A stretch of DNA of 64,000 nucleotides from Tubiluchus corallicola (taxonomy: Eukaryota; Priapulida; Priapulimorpha; Priapulimorphida; Tubiluchidae). Shown here one piece after another: positions 42,501 through 47,079 of the stretch. Location of the stretch: contig JAQGDQ010000684.1 of assembly GCA_030141605.1 (NCBI GenBank), positions 49,147-113,146 on the forward strand, given 5' to 3'. The translations under genes were made by a program, and so were the position numbers. The notes beneath the pieces are model-generated. The model was not told the origin of the DNA, ran no database searches, and saw only the letters and a program-made list of their open reading frames with translations. The stretch's first letter is position 1. Each line of letters starts with the position of its first letter.

Positions 42501-45500
42501 CTGCAGTAAAATTACACGAAGCTCAGGTAAGTACTCCTTTCCGTTTTCACAAACAACGAAAAGAGAATTAAAAATTTCACTACTTACCTCAATGTTTCAC
42601 CTTTTTCTTTGGCATCATCTTGTTCTGGAAACTGCGGCAAAAATTTCTAAAAAAAATTATAAAACAATTCATAAGATAAACTCAAATTCAGAGAACCATT
42701 ATAATCCAATATGACTATTAAACACTTTAAATAAAAACAAAAAATCAGTCGTGTTTTACTAGGAGGGACGAGTGTGGGGTTCCTTCCATATTTACGCAAA
42801 ACCCTCCTCTGTTCAACACACAGGGAACATGTTTCTATTAGGAATTTTTTGCAATTTTCCTGGCCGGATCCTTAAAACATTTAATGAATAAGTTAGGCTT
42901 ATAATTGGAAAATGTTACCATACTGTAGAAATGTACAAAGTTGTTGCATATCCTAGATTTAAAAATAAAGATTCCTTATAAACAATTTTAGAAGGAAACC
43001 TAGCCACTGGGAGGGGGGCAAGCCAGCCCAACTCAGTGCCGGTCCCAAGTCCGGACAAATAGGGAGGGTCAGGGTCAGGAAGGGCATCCGCCTCCAAAAA
43101 CTGCGCCAAAAACCTTCTATGAATGAGTCGGTGAGACTTAAAGGTAAAGTCCGCAAAGAAGTGGTCAGACCCGCTCTAATCTATCGGCTGGAAGCAGCTT
43201 CTCTAAAGAAGACCGAAGAGAAGAAAATGGGTGTGGTGGAGATGAGGATGTTGAAGTGGATAGTGGGAATAACAAGAAGAGATAAAATTAGAAATAATAA
43301 TATCAAAGGAACAGTAAAAGTAGTGGAAGCCTCGCAAGATTGCGATGGTATGGACACCTGAAAAGAAGAGTCAGTGAAGATCTTGTGGGAAGGGAAGACA
43401 TAAATGAAGAGATGGTCAACAACAGGAATGCGTGGAGAAGACTCATTCACAACGGCGACCCCGAACAGGGAAAAGCTGAGAAGAAGAAGAGTCGGTGAAG
43501 GTCATGTGGGAAGGGAAGACATAAATGAAGAGATGGTCAACAACAGGAATGCGTGGAGAGGACTCATTCACAACGGCGACTCCGCAGAGGGAAAAGCTGG
43601 GAAGAAGATAAACAATTTCAGAAGGAACAATCCATAAAATGAACATTGAACAGGTTTCCACAATCAAAAACATTGTGTATGCAGTATACCATCAAATGCA
43701 CCCTTTGTTCTCCGGACAATACAAGATTCCACGTGTCCATACTGAAGACTTCAGCCATGACAGCGGCCTAAAAATGTTATGATAAAAAAGAAATAAAAAT
43801 TAAATTACTGGGTACGACACAAGGGTCTAGCTTAAGATAGTGATACAATGATTTTTTTTCAATTGACACAAAGTTTCTAATGCTAAATGCATGATTAGTG
43901 CAAGATATGTCTAGAAGCCATTTAGGAGAAGCCTGAACAACAAACTGGCTTCTTAGTGCTAGATTTTTGAGCATGCAACATGAATTCATATAGGTAAGAA
44001 CCTACAATTTGTGTGTGTGTGTGTGTGCGCGTGTGTGTGTGTGTGCATGTGTGTGTGTGTGTGCATGTGTGGAAACATAATTCTTTAAATTGGGCTTTAA
44101 TTTTTTATTATAATTTCTCAGAAAAGTTTTTGTACTTCTACAATAAAAGCTGTCGAAAAATTCGTGGATTTTAATAAACGAACAAGTACTGTACCTATAC
44201 TAAGTGATCAGACTACTAAAAAACTTGCATATGGTTAGAAAAGAAAACTATCGAAACAATACACAGAATAGTAAAATTCCTGCAGATAAAAATTATAAAC
44301 ATAATCTTAAGATAACAAAGTGTGAAGGCCACACATTGGTTACTAACAAACTATTGGATAGATTTCTTACTATGTCTTGATACAAGGTGGAATGCGATTC
44401 TCCACTGATAGACTAATATATACGTTTTTGCTTATAGTGTAAATTTCTGAGTCTGAAAAGACAGTGTGCCTCTGTGGTGCAGTGGTTAGCATAGCTGCGC
44501 GGAAAGCATAAGTTCCAAGTTCGAATCTCAGTGAACTACAAAATGTTTTGAGACTTTCTCATTTACTACAGTAAATCCTCGCTCGACAACATGACGTTTC
44601 GTTTCATTTGACACCCTTGTTCCACTTAGCAACACGATTTTTTACTTTACTCAAAGACATTTTTTATTTAACCAATAACATTTTTACCTAATTTAATACA
44701 TTAAAACAGTAGATATTGCATTACTCTGTTCGAAAAATGCATTAGTAACGTAAACAGCGTAACATATTGTAAATGTATGTGTTTTTGCTTCCCAACAGAC
44801 TACTAAATGATAGCCGAGTAGCCGTTTCGTCAAGCAAGATATGGGAGCAAACTTTATGGGAAGGAATTTTGCCTGCAACCTGTTATTATAGCAACCAGAC
44901 TACGGTAAAATTCCCAAGGTCGCCCTAGGGCTTGGCTTTGCAGTGTTTATTGTCTAACCACTGCCTAGACTTAAACGTTAACCAAAGAGAAATTGTTGGC
45001 TAGGTAAGTAAGATACACGGATATACATTTCAAGCAAGCAGAAAGAAATTAATCAGTAGAAGCATGAGTAAAACTCATAAAACATTTAATTTATATGATT
45101 TGAGCAGCATTGATTTTTGGTTCTGGAAAGTATCTCGGTTCTTTTACATTAGTTTCTACGAAAGTCTTGGCTTCACTTAACGACATTTCGCTCAACGTCA
45201 CGTTTTTCTGGAGCCCATTTGCGTCGTTAATCGAGGACTTACTGTATTTGTTTTAATGAGTTCATTGAATTAAATGCAATTTTACAAGTGCATATTAGCC
45301 TTAAAAAATTCCTATTAATATGTCTTAAAAATACAATTTGTTTGGATAGTGTATCAATAATTTTATTTATACCTCTTGCGCCAGTCCCTGTGGAATGAGA
45401 ACTTTTTCCCTTCCAAGTTTACACTTTTCAACGTTCGAGCAGCTGCCAGTCTCAAGGGGATTGTCATCTTCATCGTCATCATCGTCATCTTCATCATCGA

Positions 45501-45600
45501 TGTCGTCCACGTCTAAATCACGAGTGACCTCTTCTGTTTCTTCACCAGTATCCATTTTTCCATTTGTAATCAAGTCTCGCGATTCATGTAACGCCAGGGC
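9719..45600 (-). CDS. NFRKB: NFRKB homologue (INO80 complex subunit, INO80G), 28 coding exons
   Basis: Coding exons in transcript order run 45600-45373, 43767-43690, 42646-42588, 41645-41578, 40374-40247, 37003-36885, 35657-35393, 34157-34029, 32260-32097, 31282-31053, 29922-29666, 28817-28640, 27985-27882, 25839-25716, 25049-24982, 23900-23727, 22505-22410, 21974-21828, 20759-20588, 19923-19273, 17911-17732, 16457-16396, 15845-15749, 15264-15076, 13538-13449, 12381-12311, 11663-11553, 9892-9719. They total 4,413 nt and phases match at every join, giving about 1,455 residues if the start is the in-frame ATG (MDTGEETEEV) in the first listed exon. Residues about 60-175 match the DEUBAD region of vertebrate NFRKB and about 560-700 its winged-helix region. 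The C-terminal half is low-complexity and Gly/Pro/Lys/Ala/Gln/Thr-rich, as in the vertebrate protein. NFRKB is known to bind and restrain UCHL5 within the INO80 chromatin remodeller; that role is inferred by homology. Three splice-junction minisatellites lie in the gene. Confidence 0.93.
9893..11552 (-). other. Intron 27 of the NFRKB-like gene
   Basis: Non-coding apart from the hAT-like relic at about 10187-10498. Open frames at 10425-10742 and 10788-10970 on the plus strand have no domain and no conserved-looking composition. Confidence 0.6.
10187..10498. mobile_element. Degenerate copy of the 47932-48318 hAT-like element
   Basis: It starts GCGAGCATGGAACATTCGA and ends near GAGAATGCTCACCC. 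The interior shares several blocks in the same order with 47932-48318, such as CACTTCAACTACAT, AGCGTAATTTAG and GCAGAACAAAATC. No target duplication could be recognised. Confidence 0.65.
11553..11663 (-). CDS. NFRKB: NFRKB-like exon 27
   Basis: 37 codons, phase 0 to 0, KLNAGQTTLA to IKSEQIEQ, with acceptor TTTGTTTAG and donor CAG/GTAAGA. Part of the low-complexity C-terminal region. Confidence 0.85.
11664..12310 (-). other. Intron 26 of the NFRKB-like gene
   Basis: AT-rich. I see no repeat or gene in it. Confidence 0.55.
12311..12381 (-). CDS. NFRKB: NFRKB-like exon 26
   Basis: 71 nt entering in phase 1 and leaving in phase 0 (PAVKGQPVYA to SQVVQ). Acceptor TTTGTTTAG, donor CAG/GTACTT. Confidence 0.82.
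12537..12731. repeat. AAT/AAC trinucleotide microsatellite
   Basis: Alternating blocks of (AAT)n and (AAC)n. Homopolymer-like open frames on both strands here are artefacts of the repeat. Confidence 0.97.
12903..13449 (-). repeat. 29-bp minisatellite abutting the exon 25 donor, about 19 copies
   Basis: Plus-strand units contain ACGATTGGAACACGACATTA and the following TGACAACTT. On the minus strand each unit carries a GTAAGTTGT string, the same as the real donor of exon 25 at 13448-13440. The array starts exactly at that donor. A few units (about 13108-13180) carry small deletions. Confidence 0.95.
13449..13538 (-). CDS. NFRKB: NFRKB-like exon 25
   Basis: 90 nt, phase 1 to phase 1 (GFALTPANLR to KQILTAK). 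The segment ALTPANLRAIQGMKVATVA resembles the LRITPDMMATLAKSQVTTVK block of vertebrate NFRKB, a conserved island in the low-complexity half. The donor GTAAGTTGT is multiplied downstream by the 29-bp array. Confidence 0.87.
13539..15075 (-). other. Intron 24 of the NFRKB-like gene
   Basis: It contains the hAT-like element at 14479-14972. The region 13960-14460 has repeated AAGTTCAA-like words on both strands and may be another old element, but I could not define its ends. Confidence 0.55.
14479..14972. mobile_element. hAT-like MITE, copy 1, with perfect 8-bp target duplication
   Basis: 494 bp. Ends are CAGGGGTGTGCAAATT and AATTTGCACACCCTTG, with direct repeats CTGTAAAT at 14471-14478 and 14973-14980. 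Subterminal GCGGCCC-rich blocks are present. The same element occurs in reverse orientation at 26358-26842. No transposase is encoded. Confidence 0.93.
15076..15264 (-). CDS. NFRKB: NFRKB-like exon 24
   Basis: 189 nt, phase 1 to 1 (GSQAGAAPFI to VVTGGKPA). Gly/Thr/Gln/Pro-rich. Donor is the less usual GTTAAT. Confidence 0.82.
15538..15602. repeat. TGATAA-type microsatellite
   Basis: Imperfect (GATAAT)n in an intron of the NFRKB-like gene. Confidence 0.9.
15749..15845 (-). CDS. NFRKB: NFRKB-like exon 23
   Basis: 97 nt, phase 0 to 1 (VVSALPSGVK to NHGQTVFL), with acceptor TTATTTTCAG and donor TAG/GTAACA. Confidence 0.83.
16396..16457 (-). CDS. NFRKB: NFRKB-like exon 22
   Basis: 62 nt, phase 1 to 0 (GTSKLISQPQ to PEGGVK). 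Acceptor TTATTTCAG, donor AAG/GTATGC. Confidence 0.82.
16589..17266. repeat. 113-bp tandem repeat, six copies
   Basis: Units begin with GTCATTTC at 16589, 16702, 16815, 16928, 17041 and 17154, an exact 113-bp spacing. Sequence identity is high, with shared substitutions (TACAGCGG/TACAGCAG) that let copies be grouped. It lies wholly inside intron 21 and does not touch a splice junction. Confidence 0.96.
17732..17911 (-). CDS. NFRKB: NFRKB-like exon 21
   Basis: 180 nt, phase 1 to 1 (ASPKVVTVGN to SSSSAEIQ). Local GC is higher than in the introns around it. Confidence 0.85.
18060..18225. repeat. Dispersed repeat C, copy 1
   Basis: Shares the block TGAAAGACTTACGTAATTGG plus flanks with about 21247-21440 and, more diverged, about 37745-37860. 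All three are in the same orientation and in introns of the same gene. Class not recognised. Confidence 0.75.
18830..19105 (+). repeat. Dispersed repeat A, copy 1 (about 275 bp)
   Basis: It is the reverse complement, with about 15-20% divergence by eye, of about 28915-29190. Shared words include CTACTACACCC, GGGCTATCTATCCAT and GATCGAGACCTTTCGTTTG. Not recognised as a named family. Its small open frames are not supported as coding. Confidence 0.85.
19273..19923 (-). CDS. NFRKB: NFRKB-like exon 20 (largest), GKPA-type repeats
   Basis: 651 nt, phase 1 to 1. It encodes a low-complexity stretch with repeated GKPA/TQ(I/L)(I/L/M) modules (SGKPATHLL, TGKPAAQVV, SGKPASQYI, GGKPAAQII). This matches the repetitive C-terminal half of NFRKB proteins in character, not residue by residue. 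Ends PRTPTP. Confidence 0.88.
19982..20060 (+). mobile_element. Possible pogo-like element end (partial)
   Basis: TACAGTCAACCCTCGTTAAA resembles the ends of pogo/Tigger-type elements. No matching opposite end was found within the intron, so this is a candidate fragment only. Confidence 0.35.
20209..20280. repeat. 24-bp tandem repeat, three copies
   Basis: GAAGTTGGAGTGCCTGAAAA-type units, 24-bp period, in intron 19. Confidence 0.9.
20588..20759 (-). CDS. NFRKB: NFRKB-like exon 19
   Basis: 172 nt, phase 0 to 1 (LSQAVVEQAA to TGKPASP). The phase 0 entry favours the acceptor ATGTTTAAG at 20760-20761 over the CCCAAG a few bases inside. The acceptor tract is poor, so the left boundary is a little less sure than the others. 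Confidence 0.78.
20760..21827 (-). other. Intron 18 of the NFRKB-like gene
   Basis: Holds dispersed repeat C copy 2 (about 21247-21440). Nothing else recognised. Confidence 0.55.
21247..21440. repeat. Dispersed repeat C, copy 2
   Basis: Shares TGAAAGACTTACGTAATTGG and the later words CCCAGTGTGCACCACTG (CCCAGCATGCACCACTG in copy 1) with about 18060-18225. Confidence 0.75.
21828..21974 (-). CDS. NFRKB: NFRKB-like exon 18
   Basis: 49 codons, phase 0 to 0 (LLQMALTGKT to PRLAATQ), with acceptor TTACTTGCAG and donor CAG/GTGAGT. Confidence 0.87.
22180..22370. repeat. Dispersed repeat B, copy 1
   Basis: Shares CCAACTAGCGGTCAGCTTGT, AATAATGTACTGGGTCCGTA and more with about 27585-27740, and the adjoining GATATACACGTGGCTACACT part with about 27238-27300. 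Class not recognised. Confidence 0.8.
22410..22505 (-). CDS. NFRKB: NFRKB-like exon 17
   Basis: 32 codons, phase 0 to 0 (QMTAAASQSD to SPALQKQ), Pro/Ser/Gln-rich. Acceptor TTTCTAG, donor CAG/GTATGA. Confidence 0.85.
22803..23008. repeat. 21-bp minisatellite, about 9.5 copies
   Basis: Units of CGTAATGCGTGATGCACGAT plus one base, alternating GATGCA and GACGCA variants. Followed at once by the retroelement-like sequence at 23009-23306, beyond which the same motif returns in inverted, more degenerate form (23310-23476). Confidence 0.95.
23009..23306 (-). mobile_element. Retroelement-like repeat D, copy 1
   Basis: About 300 bp highly similar to 49378-49732. On the minus strand it ends in a (GATT)n tail, as many LINE/SINE 3' ends do. 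It encodes no protein. Class assignment from the tail alone is tentative. Confidence 0.65.
23310..23476. repeat. Inverted degenerate array of the GCGTAATGC minisatellite
   Basis: Contains ACGCATTACGCACCATGCAT-type units, the reverse complement of the motif at 22803-23008, with periods of about 14 and 21 bp mixed. Confidence 0.85.
23727..23900 (-). CDS. NFRKB: NFRKB-like exon 16
   Basis: 58 codons, phase 0 to 0 (KTKSETSSLS to TIKEVLQQ), donor CAA/GTAAGT. Follows the lysine-rich end of the winged-helix region. Confidence 0.86.
23901..24981 (-). other. Intron 15 of the NFRKB-like gene
   Basis: Non-coding, with a degenerate tRNA-like sequence at about 24621-24700. Confidence 0.55.
24621..24700 (-). 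repeat. tRNA-Thr-like relic (SINE head or tRNA pseudogene)
   Basis: On the minus strand TAGCTTAGTTGGTAGAG fits a tRNA D-arm/A box, and CCTGT-CTTGTAA-TCAGG resembles an anticodon arm with TGT (Thr), though the last stem pair is broken. The T arm is degenerate with no proper GTTCRANNC box, so this is not a working tRNA. Confidence 0.5.
24982..25049 (-). CDS. NFRKB: NFRKB-like exon 15
   Basis: 68 nt, phase 1 to 0. ERLHIAQAAAVKAKKG matches ERIHQAQAAAAKARKA of vertebrate NFRKB just after its winged-helix domain. Confidence 0.92.
25182..25445. repeat. Pentanucleotide array, GTGTA switching to GAGTA
   Basis: About 150 bp of (GTGTA)n followed by about 115 bp of (GAGTA)n, with very few interruptions. 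Long open frames across it are artefacts of the repeat. Confidence 0.97.
25716..25839 (-). CDS. NFRKB: NFRKB-like exon 14 (winged-helix region)
   Basis: 124 nt, phase 0 to 1. NTVVSGALDRLHYEKDPCVK is identical to the vertebrate NFRKB segment as I recall it, followed by RKLWIYLHR. This is the strongest homology in the gene. Confidence 0.95.
25936..26125 (+). mobile_element. tRNA-derived SINE-like sequence
   Basis: GGGTGGCGCAACTC resembles an A box and AGGTTCAGCTCCCG a B box with one mismatch. A non-tRNA body follows. No defined tail or target duplication was found. Confidence 0.45.
26358..26842. mobile_element. hAT-like MITE, copy 2 (inverted), with perfect 8-bp target duplication
   Basis: 485 bp, reverse orientation relative to 14479-14972 and highly similar. 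Ends are CAGGGGTGTGCAAATTATCT and GCAATTTGCACACTCCTG, with direct repeats TTCTACAG at 26350-26357 and 26843-26850. Confidence 0.93.
27170..27740. repeat. Dispersed repeat B, copies 2 and 3
   Basis: Two related blocks. About 27170-27310 and 27480-27740 share CTCCTATGCAAAAGTATATA and CTATATTTTTATA-type words with each other and with 22180-22370. They lie in intron 13. Confidence 0.75.
27882..27985 (-). CDS. NFRKB: NFRKB-like exon 13 (winged-helix region)
   Basis: 104 nt, phase 1 to 0. VRDAAARLPNGQGTRSDICE followed by LLKDSQFLSP matches vertebrate NFRKB almost residue for residue. Confidence 0.95.
28301..28441. repeat. 47-bp tandem repeat, three copies
   Basis: Units start with ACATACATAATTTTTTATTT at 28301, 28348 and 28395, in an intron. 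Confidence 0.93.
28640..28817 (-). CDS. NFRKB: NFRKB-like exon 12 (winged-helix region)
   Basis: 178 nt, phase 0 to 1. ERLRYANPHLSFTYTLHGYE, VVGPVKG, SREHSLLVSDRPAFVTILSL all match the vertebrate protein. Confidence 0.95.
28915..29190 (-). repeat. Dispersed repeat A, copy 2 (inverted)
   Basis: Reverse complement of about 18830-19105. Contains AAAGGTCTCGATCTAGTGTC and GATAGATAGCCCGTTC. Confidence 0.85.
29666..29922 (-). CDS. NFRKB: NFRKB-like exon 11
   Basis: 257 nt, phase 1 to 0. FVPYVDYKERAQCWQWIG and RIQTDYVVRPTTQDEKMEFQ match vertebrate NFRKB (FVEFKEKTQQWKLLG, RVRTDYVVRPSTGEEKRVFQ). Its acceptor and first 25 or so bases are multiplied upstream by the 37-bp array, so the acceptor at 29923-29924 is one of about a dozen near-identical candidates. 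It is chosen because it is the exon-proximal one and keeps the frame. Confidence 0.92.
29892..30355 (-). repeat. 37-bp minisatellite built on an intron/exon junction, about 12 copies
   Basis: Plus-strand units contain GGTACAAAATCTTTAAATAT and TGGATCAGGCCCTAAAC. On the minus strand each unit reads CCGTTTAG/GGCCTGATCC followed by the exon 11 sequence for IFKDFVP. Each therefore carries a 3' splice site and the exon start. Units divide into an outer CAGGCCC type and a central CGGGCCC type. Confidence 0.95.
30356..31052 (-). other. Intron 10 of the NFRKB-like gene, remainder
   Basis: Non-coding. Includes a short (ATG)n run at about 30808-30826 next to GGCGTATGATG, a word also present (inverted) beside the (CAT)n run at about 33605. 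Confidence 0.5.
31053..31282 (-). CDS. NFRKB: NFRKB-like exon 10
   Basis: 230 nt, phase 2 to 1. FFALLRDLIIDS, KLEERTKLWQDSGASSFSEW and NWVELVTSALKFLAG match vertebrate FFSLL-EILLLES, MLEERVLDWQSSPASSLNSW, NWAELVLPALQYLAG. Confidence 0.95.
31503..31600. repeat. GGTGAT/GGTAAT microsatellite
   Basis: Imperfect hexanucleotide-like repeat in an intron. Confidence 0.9.
32097..32260 (-). CDS. NFRKB: NFRKB-like exon 9, lysine-rich linker
   Basis: 164 nt, phase 0 to 2. EEIEAEHVEVKKELKKKKKK corresponds to the KKKVKEKEEKKKKKIK linker of vertebrate NFRKB and is a probable nuclear localisation signal. Confidence 0.9.
32446..32882. mobile_element. piggyBac-like MITE with TTAA duplication
   Basis: 437 bp flanked by TTAA at 32442-32445 and 32883-32886. 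Ends CCCTTTCATACCC and GGGACTGAAAGGG are inverted repeats with two mismatches. GTATCCCGTGGGATAC, a perfect palindrome, occurs near the left end (about 32461) and again near the right (about 32759). No transposase. Confidence 0.8.
33290..33610. repeat. (CAT)n runs with an intervening tandem duplication
   Basis: Three (CAT)n tracts at about 33293-33320, 33464-33523 and 33588-33609. The segment with GTGTTGATAAGATCT and GAAATTGATGTGAGTCAGAT is present twice (about 33403 and 33523), a 120-bp duplication that includes the second tract. Confidence 0.9.
34029..34157 (-). CDS. NFRKB: NFRKB-like exon 8
   Basis: 43 codons, phase 0 to 0 (DAADLDIKNI to MIQEIK). DLKDVIARTHPSKKQNTGSL resembles TLNDIMTRVNAGRKGSL of vertebrate NFRKB. 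Confidence 0.9.
34158..35392 (-). other. Intron 7 of the NFRKB-like gene
   Basis: Non-coding. The segment at about 35008-35288 is GC-richer and starts CAGGGATGCC and ends GACCCCTG, suggestive of an old hAT-like element, but I found no convincing target duplication. Confidence 0.45.
35393..35657 (-). CDS. NFRKB: NFRKB-like exon 7, acidic segment
   Basis: 265 nt, phase 2 to 0. ILKEVRDECGEEDTSDDDE matches VLREVKEECGDTALSSDEED of vertebrate NFRKB. It ends MLMKHKKRRLEND, matching MLKKHHEKRKHQPD. Confidence 0.94.
35658..36039 (-). other. Intron 6 of the NFRKB-like gene, exon-proximal part
   Basis: AT-rich. CAGGGGTGCCAAATTTTACG at about 35831 resembles a hAT end, but no partner end was seen. Confidence 0.4.
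36040..36645. repeat. Composite minisatellite alternating 63-bp and 54-bp units
   Basis: Units share ACACCACAAATAATTGTGCA. Longer units include TTAACAATGTACTCG before TTACTAATAC and shorter ones have ATTATCGT instead. Long and short units alternate in the middle, giving a higher-order repeat of about 117 bp. It lies in intron 6 and is not at a splice junction. Confidence 0.92.
36885..37003 (-). CDS. NFRKB: NFRKB-like exon 6 (hidden under an opposite-strand open frame)
   Basis: 119 nt, phase 0 to 2. Acceptor TTCTATAG, donor CAA/GTAAGT. HNPKEQSLEYQTYQQYHK runs into ILKEVRDECGE of exon 7, aligning with REWRTQQRYLKVLREVKEECG in vertebrate NFRKB. The phase requirement between exons 5 and 7 led me to it. 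The longer plus-strand open frame over it is a shadow. Confidence 0.88.
37111..37582. mobile_element. pogo/Tc1-like MITE with TA duplication
   Basis: 472 bp. Ends CAGTCTAGCCTCGTT and AACGAGGCTAGACTG are perfect inverted repeats, flanked by TA at 37109-37110 and 37583-37584. The subterminal GGCGAG words also match in inverted form. No transposase. Confidence 0.85.
37745..37860. repeat. Dispersed repeat C, copy 3 (diverged)
   Basis: Shares AAAGTTATATTACTTAGCAT with copy 1 (18085 area) and TGAAAGATTTATGTAACTAG against TGAAAGACTTACGTAATTGG. Confidence 0.65.
37997..40289 (-). repeat. 59-bp minisatellite built on an exon/donor junction, about 39 copies
   Basis: Plus-strand units contain CATACACATTTCTCACCTGT, CTTGCAACAAGAATCTCTTT and GAGTAATTTGGAATAGTGA. 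On the minus strand each unit encodes YSKLLKEILVARQ, the last 13 codons of exon 5, followed by its donor CAAGACAG/GTGAGAAATG. Period is 59 bp with a few 57-58 bp units (AATCCTTTGAG variants). Two variable sites (AACTTA/AATTTG and GTGACA/GTACCA) mix between units. Confidence 0.96.
40247..40374 (-). CDS. NFRKB: NFRKB-like exon 5 (end of DEUBAD region)
   Basis: 128 nt, phase 1 to 0, if the exon-proximal donor is used. GGHFSPKVAKYTRMC and YSKLLKEILVARQ match DGHFNPEVVKYRQLC and FHRLLKQILASR of vertebrate NFRKB. The donor CAG/GTGAGA is a strong match to U1 and is repeated about 39 times downstream in the 59-bp array. Only the proximal donor (or every third one, which then meets stops in most units) keeps the frame. 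Confidence 0.93.
40375..41577 (-). other. Intron 4 of the NFRKB-like gene
   Basis: Non-coding. No defined repeat recognised. The open frames at 40476-40682 (+) and 40880-41388 (-) have no recognisable domain or matching exon phase. Confidence 0.5.
41578..41645 (-). CDS. NFRKB: NFRKB-like exon 4 (DEUBAD region)
   Basis: 68 nt, phase 2 to 1. RLFDQEEFKFSSPVQVFQRK corresponds to ALFSGENFRFGNPLHIAQKL. Confidence 0.93.
41646..42587 (-). other. Intron 3 of the NFRKB-like gene
   Basis: Non-coding, nothing recognised. Confidence 0.5.
42588..42646 (-). CDS. NFRKB: NFRKB-like exon 3 (DEUBAD region)
   Basis: 59 nt, phase 0 to 2. KFLPQFPEQDDAKEKGETL matches QFLPQFPEDSAEQQNELI of vertebrate NFRKB. Donor AG/GTAAGT. 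Confidence 0.92.
43008..43622 (+). mobile_element. Degraded RTE-clade non-LTR retrotransposon fragment
   Basis: The words TCAGTGCCGGTCCCAAGTCC and AGGAAGGGCATCCG are typical of RTE-type elements. In the plus frame LKGKVRKEVVRPALIY, VVEMRMLKWIVGITRRDKIR and, after frameshifts, GREDINEEMVNNRNAWRRLI and HNGDPEQGKAEKKK match the C-terminal end of RTE reverse transcriptases. About 95 bp near the 3' end (GTCGGTGAAGGTCATGTGGG onward) are duplicated in tandem. Dead copy, lying in intron 2 in the opposite direction to the host gene. Confidence 0.85.
43690..43767 (-). CDS. NFRKB: NFRKB-like exon 2 (start of DEUBAD region)
   Basis: 26 codons, phase 0 to 0. AEVFSMDTWNLVLSGEQRVH corresponds to FDVVSLSTWQEVLSDSQREH of vertebrate NFRKB. 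Confidence 0.93.
44008..44072. repeat. (GT)n microsatellite
   Basis: GTGTGT runs interrupted by GC and CA. Confidence 0.95.
44463..44566 (+). mobile_element. tRNA-derived SINE-like sequence
   Basis: A box TGGTGCAGTGG at 44475-44485 and B box GTTCGAATC at 44519-44527 both fit the RNA polymerase III consensus, 34 bp apart. The sequence does not fold as a complete tRNA and runs into the left end of the element at 44569. Confidence 0.65.
44569..45244. mobile_element. pogo/Tigger-like MITE with TA duplication
   Basis: 676 bp. Ends CAGTAAATCCTCG and CGAGGACTTACTG (12 of 13 matching), flanked by TA at 44567-44568 and 45245-45246. Subterminal AACATGACGTTTCG and CGCTCAACGTCACG are also partly inverted. 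No transposase. Confidence 0.85.
45373..45600 (-). CDS. NFRKB: NFRKB-like exon 1 (first coding), very acidic
   Basis: 76 codons to the donor GAG/GTATAA, leaving in phase 0. The acceptor TTTTTAACAG at 45601-45602 shows there is an upstream exon. The first in-frame ATG (AAAAATGGAT, good context) gives MDTGEETEEVTRDL. An Asp/Glu run (DIDDEDDDDDDEDD) follows, then KCKLGREKVLIPQGLAQE, comparable to CLLGGTRVSLPEDLLEDPE of the vertebrate protein. Confidence 0.85.
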
Positions 45601-47079
45601 CTGTTAAAAATCAATAAATAAAATACGCATTGTAATAATAGGGCAGATACAGAATGCGAAATCGCTAAAAAAAATTCACTCTAAAATTTTAGTATGAAAA
45701 CCAAGAATCAGATTTGCTAGTGATAACCATAACACAAAGTTCTTAATAATAAATTCAATTCAAGCAACTTTTGCGCGTAATTCTTATGCAAAACTTGAAC
45801 AATTCATGCATTCGTAACATTAAAATGCTCTTGACCGTACAAATGCTCTTGACCGCACTGTGTAAAACAGGTAAACCCTGAAGTCAAAAAATCGCGTATG
45901 CAGTGCAGGACGTAATTAGAAGGAGCTTTAGAAATTTACACGCGTATAAAAGTAGAGAAGGGACATACATTCCTTCTATTATTGAAGTAAAGAGGTAATT
46001 TGTTCAGTCACGAATGATCCTATTAAGTGAAATAATTTTTGCAAAAAAAACAAAAGAGCATGTAGCATTGTAATTATGCGACACTGTATGGCCATTCTGG
46101 TAAAACCACAACAGCAAGGTACGCTACTTTCCACATCAAGAAAGAAAATTTGTGAGATTATGCTTAAACCTTATCTTGAATACTCTGCCCATTTCTTTGG
46201 CAAGAACTACAGTTTCCGTTTCCATTGATAGACTGAACAGTCAAGTAGTCTGCACGCGTTTCATTTCATTCATTTTTACTGATTATAATCATTGTGACAA
46301 ACCAATAACATATTTTTCCGTATAAACGTTTCAAAATTAGCAATGGGCATTTTAAATTTAGTGGAAGTCAGCATAGTTCAAAGCTGCAAGGCTATAACAT
46401 AACAAAGCTATAACAAGGTTATAAGGCATATACGTCAGATTTCAACTGATAACAGAGAATTTAAACTTTAGGTTTAATTATCACATCTCGTCTTATGACA
46501 GTGAACATGTACACCATTTTATGCAAACATGTCAGCTAATTGGAAAGTTTTGCTGCAATTTATTTATAGTCACTTTTTGTTCGAAATTCCAGAATACCAA
46601 CTTTTTTAAAATGTGTATTTTTCAAGTAAACGTGAATTTAATCCAAAAACACACTAAGACGTCAGCTGACAACAGAAGTAACAAAAAGAATTCAAAGACA
46701 CCTAAAATCTTACGAAATAAATACTAAGTTAGCTGCTTTACTGTCGAATTGATTTCATCACAATCGTTGATGAAATTACAGCAAAGCTGTTTGCATTTCA
46801 CAACCTGGAACAGACGTAGATAGGCTACTTTAACTCAATCACAATACAAAATAGATTATACTAGCCACAGAATTCGCGAAAGTTACACTTTGGACTTCGG
46901 AGCTAAATATTTCGAAACTTAGATTAATAATTCGAAGTAACGAGCACAAACTATCTACACAGTATCACTAAGTTTTAAAGAAGACAAAAAAATCGGCATT
47001 TTGCGTGAATGAGGCAATTAATTTAAATTATTTCCGCGATGATCAAAAGCCAACTGAATGTGTAAAACCTCCATTTTAC
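45601..47079 (-). other. First intron of the NFRKB-like gene (probable)
   Basis: Non-coding AT-rich sequence between the first coding exon and the probable 5' UTR exon. Nothing recognised in it. Confidence 0.45.
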
